9,742 nt of DNA from CAYRHS01 sp964424125 (lineage in GTDB: Bacteria > Actinomycetota > Acidimicrobiia > IMCC26256 > JAOSJL01): assembly GCA_964424125.1 (NCBI GenBank), contig CAYRHS010000118.1, forward strand, positions 1 through 9,742, written 5' to 3'. Below are positions 7,133 to 9,742 of this stretch, piece by piece. Below the pieces are notes generated by a model, which saw nothing but the letters and a program-made list of their open reading frames with translations, was not told where the DNA came from and did no database searches. Position 1 is the stretch's first letter. Every line of letters begins with the position of its first letter. A program made the translations under genes and the position numbers.

Positions 7133-8279
7133 TAGCGGGCCGGGAATGCGGGTCCTCCTCGACGTGTCGGCCGTTCCCGCGAGCCCGGTCGGGGCGGGCG
7201 TGTACACGATGGAGCTCGCCGAGCAGCTCGCGACGCACGCCGACGTCGATCTGGTTCTGCTGTGCCGCCGGGACGACGCCGGGCGCTGGCACGACCTCGC
7301 GCCCGGGTCCGAGGTACGCGCGTCGGCTCCTCGGCGCCGTCCGACGCGCCTGGCGTGGGAGCAGGTCGAGGGCGCCCGCCACGCCGCCGGCGTCGAGGTG
7401 TGGCACGGCCCTCACTACACGATGCCGTGGCAGCACCTGGACGTCCCCGCGGTGGTGACCGTGCACGATCTCACGTTCTTCGACCACCCGGAATGGCACG
7501 AACGGGCGAAGGTGTCGTTCTTCCGCCGCGCCATCAGATGGTCGGCATCGCGCGCCCGCGTGTTGATCACTCCGTCCGAGGTGACGACCCGGCGGCTCCA
7601 CTCCCTGCTCGCGCCGCGGGCCGAGGTCCTGACGATTCCGCACGGGGTCGACCACGAGCGATTCCGTCCCGATCCCGGTGGCGAGCTCGTCGAGTCCGAC
7701 CTCGCCGCGCTCCGCACCATCGGGGCTCGACCCCCGTACGTCGCCTTCGCCGGAACCCTGGAGCCGCGCAAGGACGTGCCCACACTGGTCCGCGCCTTCG
7801 GCCGCCTCGACGCCACCCGGCCCGACCTCCGCCTCGTCGTCGCGGGCGGCGAGGGGTGGGGCACGGACCCCGTGCGCCACGCGGTCGAGCGCAGTGGCAC
7901 GGCAACGCGGGTGCTCCGCCCGGGTTACGTCGCGGCCGATGTGCTGCCGGCCCTCTTCCGTCGCGCCGAGGTCGTCGCGTACCCGTCGCTCGAGGAGGGC
8001 TTCGGGCTCCCGGTCCTCGAAGCGCTCGCCTGCGGGGCGCCGGTGGTCACGACCGCCGGCACGGCGATGGCGGAGGTCGGCGGCGACGCCGCGTTGTTGG
8101 TGCCGTCCGGCGACGACCATGCGCTCGCGGACGCACTGGCTTCGGTGCTCGACGACACCGCCCTCGCGAACCGGCTCCGTTCGGCCGGACCACGGCGGGC
8201 TGCCGAGTTCACCTGGCGGCGGAGCGCGGCTGCGCACGTCGGCGCCTACCGAGCCGCCGCCCGCTCACTGGCGGCGTGA
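7122..8279 (+). CDS. GT4 family glycosyltransferase (third paralogue)
   Basis: A 385-residue GT-B glycosyltransferase. Motifs are GAGVYTMELAEQL near residue 25, VWHGPHYTMP, TVHDLTFFDHPEW, HGVDHERF, GTLEPRKDVP (EPRK from residue 214), AGGEGWG and EX7E in EEGFGLPVLEAL (E292, E300). It ends with FTWRRSAAAHVGAY. The start is uncertain: ATG 7122 has no visible Shine-Dalgarno and gives an extra MNASSGPG, whereas in-frame ATG 7146 gives MRVLLDVSAVP, aligning with the starts of the two upstream paralogues and placing the whole hairpin at 7090-7132 in the leader. A weak GGGA lies directly before 7146. Likely transfers a sugar in the same glycan as its neighbours; donor unknown. The next gene starts 7 nt after its stop. 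Confidence 0.87.
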   Translation: MNASSGPGMRVLLDVSAVPASPVGAGVYTMELAEQLATHADVDLVLLCRRDDAGRWHDLAPGSEVRASAPRRRPTRLAWEQVEGARHAAGVEVWHGPHYTMPWQHLDVPAVVTVHDLTFFDHPEWHERAKVSFFRRAIRWSASRARVLITPSEVTTRRLHSLLAPRAEVLTIPHGVDHERFRPDPGGELVESDLAALRTIGARPPYVAFAGTLEPRKDVPTLVRAFGRLDATRPDLRLVVAGGEGWGTDPVRHAVERSGTATRVLRPGYVAADVLPALFRRAEVVAYPSLEEGFGLPVLEALACGAPVVTTAGTAMAEVGGDAALLVPSGDDHALADALASVLDDTALANRLRSAGPRRAAEFTWRRSAAAHVGAYRAAARSLAA

Positions 8280-8286
8280 GGCAGTG

Positions 8287-9186
8287 ATGCGCGCCCTCGT
8301 CACCGGTGCGAGCGGATTCGTCGGTCGCTTCCTGGTCGAGCACCTCGAAGACGTCGGAGACGAGGTGACCGCCGTCGACAGTCGGTCGGGCGTGGACGTC
8401 ACCGACGCCGACTCGGTCCACGCGATCCTCGACGCCAACCGCCCCGACGTCGTGTACCACCTCGCGGCCCTCAGCCATGTCGGGGAGTCGTGGTCGGCAC
8501 CGGCCGAGGTGTTCCGCGTGAACGCGGGCGGCACCCTGACCGTCCTGCGGGCGGCGACCGATTACGAGGTCGCCCGGGTCGTCGTGGTCGCGAGCGCCGA
8601 CGCGTACGGCGCGGTCGACGGCGTCATCACCGAGGACACGCCGCTCCGGCCGCTCACGCCCTACGGAGCCAGCAAGGCCGCCGCCGACCTGCTCGCGCTC
8701 CAGGCGCACCTCGGCGACGGCCTGGCAACCATCCGCGTGCGCGCGTTCAACCACACCGGCCCCGGCCAGCAGGACCGGTTCCTCGTCCCCGCGCTGGCCC
8801 GGCGCATCGCGGAGGCGGAGGCGGCGGACGCGAACGAGATCCGAGTCGGATCGCTCGACGCGGTCCGGGACCTGAGCGACGTCCGTGACGTCGTCGCCGC
8901 GTACCGGCTGCTCGCGGTCGAGGGGACACCCGGAGACGCGTACAACGTCTGCTCCGGGCACGGGATCCGGGTCGCCGAGGTGGTCGAGCGCCTGCTCGCC
9001 CGCTCCGAGCGCCCACTGCGCGTGATAGTCGATCCCGAGCTCGTCCGCCCGGTCGAGGTGCCGCGCCTCGTGGGCGATCCCACGAAGCTGCAGCGGGACA
9101 CCGGCTGGCGTCCCCACCACGACCTCGACTCCACGCTCGACGCGGTGCTCGCCGAGGCGAGAGCGAGGACGGGGGGGCGTCGATAG
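8287..9186 (+). CDS. NAD(P)-dependent SDR nucleotide-sugar reductase, GDP-4-keto-6-deoxymannose reductase (Rmd)-like
   Basis: A 299-residue extended short-chain dehydrogenase. The dinucleotide-binding motif is TGASGFVG (6-13), the active site has S103 in ASADAYG and Y126/K130 in YGASK, and RAFNHTGPGQ (151-160) matches the element typical of Rmd, the enzyme that reduces GDP-4-dehydro-6-deoxy-D-mannose to GDP-D-rhamnose. The catalytic Glu seen in the SSSEMYG of 4,6-dehydratases is replaced by Asp in ASADAYG, which favours a reductase or epimerase over a dehydratase. The start is ATG 8287 with GAGG at 8278-8281. Adjacent GTG 8284 is in frame and could also be used. It closes the GT4 unit and likely makes the donor sugar for one or more of the three GTs. 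Alternative: another GDP- or dTDP-sugar 4-epimerase/reductase. Confidence 0.82.
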   Translation: MRALVTGASGFVGRFLVEHLEDVGDEVTAVDSRSGVDVTDADSVHAILDANRPDVVYHLAALSHVGESWSAPAEVFRVNAGGTLTVLRAATDYEVARVVVVASADAYGAVDGVITEDTPLRPLTPYGASKAAADLLALQAHLGDGLATIRVRAFNHTGPGQQDRFLVPALARRIAEAEAADANEIRVGSLDAVRDLSDVRDVVAAYRLLAVEGTPGDAYNVCSGHGIRVAEVVERLLARSERPLRVIVDPELVRPVEVPRLVGDPTKLQRDTGWRPHHDLDSTLDAVLAEARARTGGRR

Positions 9187-9203
9187 GGATCGCTCAGCGA
9201 CCC
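9186..9203 (+). terminator. possible hairpin after the SDR gene
   Basis: GGG (9186-9188), bulged A, TCGC (9190-9193), TCA loop, GCGA (9197-9200) and CCC (9201-9203) can pair directly after the stop codon. No T-tract follows, only a C-rich stretch of doubtful sequence quality, so termination here is weakly supported. Confidence 0.25.
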
Positions 9204-9260
9204 CAATCGACCCCCCCCCTCACACCCCCGCAAAGACACCGAGAGCACCGAGGGGTCGCC
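9201..9260. repeat. left copy of a near-duplicate flanking the assembly gap
   Basis: The stretch matches 9308-9372. AAGACACCGAGAGC at 9233-9246 is identical to 9345-9358, and over 28 aligned bases (9233-9260 against 9345-9372) 25 agree. The preceding CCCCAA plus C-run also corresponds, differing in homopolymer length. The right copy encodes the end of the RmlA-like gene, and the left copy reads as a corrupted version of it. Probably two overlapping contig ends joined without merging. Confidence 0.65.
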
Positions 9261-9270
9261 NNNNNNNNNN
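9261..9270. other. assembly gap (10 N)
   Basis: Ten Ns are followed at once by a 17-base G-run (9274-9290), seven Ts (9291-9297) and a 12-base C-run (9319-9330). This composition is unlike the rest of the window and looks like low-quality contig-end sequence. No gene can be called between 9187 and 9342. Confidence 0.95.
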
Positions 9271-9307
9271 TGTGGGGGGGGGGGGGGGGGTTTTTTTGTT
9301 TCGCACC

Positions 9308-9372
9308 CCCCAACCCTACCCCCCCCCCCCGTCTCTCCCCAGCTAAGACACCGAGAGCTCGGAGTGGTCGCC
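9308..9372. repeat. right copy of the near-duplicate flanking the gap
   Basis: Partner of 9201-9260. Its 3' part (9343-9372) is the last ten codons, including stop, of the minus-strand RmlA-like gene, so this copy is likely the genuine one. Confidence 0.65.
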
Positions 9373-9742
9373 GAGCATGAACCGGTAGCCGCCCGGCACC
9401 ATGCCGGTGCGGCCGACGCGGACGTCCCGACCGATCAGGCTGTCGCGGATCGGACCGACGCCGCGGATCTCGGCCCCGTCGAGCACCACCGAGTGCTCGA
9501 TGGCCGCCCCCTCGAGCAAACAGCCCCTGGCAATCGAGGAATAGGGACCGACGAAGGAATCCACGATCCTCGCGCCGTTACCGATGACCGCCGGGCCGCG
9601 CACCTCGCTGCGAATGAGCTCCGCTCCGGCCTCGAGCACGACGCGTCCGCTCGTCCGACTCGCCTCGTCGACCTCACCCTGTAGATCGGCGTCGATCGAG
9701 TCGAGGACGATGCGGTTCGCCTCGAGCAGGTCCTGCTCAACC
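9343..9742 (-). CDS. glucose-1-phosphate thymidylyltransferase, long form (RmlA/StrD-like), C-terminal part
   Basis: The 3' 133 codons of a gene that runs off the right edge of the window; the N-terminal nucleotidyltransferase domain is not visible. The frame is open to 9742 and reads EQDLLEANRIVLDSI then a left-handed beta-helix region with hexad-like steps: RGPAVIGNGARIVDSFVGPYSSIARGC and later SLIGRDVRVG, ending MLGDHSELSVS. This tail (LLEANR linker, GPYSSI and D-S-L-I-G-R steps, short LGD.SE end) is typical of long-form RmlA/StrD enzymes of actinobacteria, which make dTDP-glucose from glucose-1-phosphate and dTTP for deoxysugar pathways. Other sugar-1-phosphate nucleotidyltransferases share the helix, so specificity is inferred. 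It is convergent with the SDR gene and probably belongs to a separate transcript. An in-frame GTG at 9637-9639 is internal, not a real start. Confidence 0.8.
   Translation of the reverse strand, partial: VEQDLLEANRIVLDSIDADLQGEVDEASRTSGRVVLEAGAELIRSEVRGPAVIGNGARIVDSFVGPYSSIARGCLLEGAAIEHSVVLDGAEIRGVGPIRDSLIGRDVRVGRTGMVPGGYRFMLGDHSELSVS

Noticed and set aside
7107..8237. 376-residue minus-strand frame opposite the third GT4 gene
   Set aside because: Shadow of a well-supported gene, with no recognisable motif.
9271..9330. G17/T7/C12 tract as a phase-variable homopolymer or terminator
   Set aside because: It abuts Ns and sits in a duplicated, degraded contig end, so it is more likely an assembly artefact than a biological switch.

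Overview
The window is GC-rich, with dense coding in both directions, GTG starts and many 1-4 nt gene junctions. Together with a secreted PGRP-type amidase carrying propeller-like repeats and a long-form RmlA-like nucleotidyltransferase, this suggests a high-GC actinobacterium (Actinomycetota). An Acidimicrobiia-like lineage is a guess from overall protein style. A run of Ns beside long homopolymers shows this is a draft or metagenome-derived scaffold.

Layout: (1) 17-2932, plus strand: a tight three-gene unit of a membrane-anchored GT2 glycosyltransferase of the polyprenyl-phosphate sugar synthase type, a small class I SAM methyltransferase, and a 12-TM MOP/Wzx-like flippase. (2) 2952-4670, minus strand: a secreted N-acetylmuramoyl-L-alanine amidase/PGRP protein whose C-terminal third is an array of about 41-residue repeats. 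Its 3' end converges on the flippase gene 19 nt away. (3) 4671-4914: a divergent intergenic region with a strong hairpin and a clear Shine-Dalgarno, but no convincing promoter. (4) 4915-9186, plus strand: a second unit of three tandem paralogous GT4 glycosyltransferases followed by an SDR nucleotide-sugar reductase resembling GDP-4-keto-6-deoxymannose reductase (Rmd). (5) 9187-9342: a low-quality assembly join with an N gap, G/C homopolymers and a near-duplicate of sequence on both sides. (6) 9343-9742, minus strand: the C-terminal left-handed beta-helix part of a glucose-1-phosphate thymidylyltransferase-like enzyme, cut by the window edge.

Taken together this is a surface-polysaccharide locus. 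Nucleotide-sugar supply (Rmd-like, RmlA-like), chain assembly (three GT4s, one GT2), modification or capping (methyltransferase) and export (flippase) sit around a cell-wall amidase that may remodel or bind peptidoglycan where the polymer is attached. The layout of three GT4 genes next to an rmd-like gene recalls Pseudomonas D-rhamnan (A-band) loci. That parallel is inference, and no Gmd is visible here. I see no mobile elements, CRISPR arrays, tRNAs or rRNAs. The gene families are all known; the more unusual points are the propeller-tailed amidase inside the locus, a nested hairpin over a GT start, and the assembly artefact.
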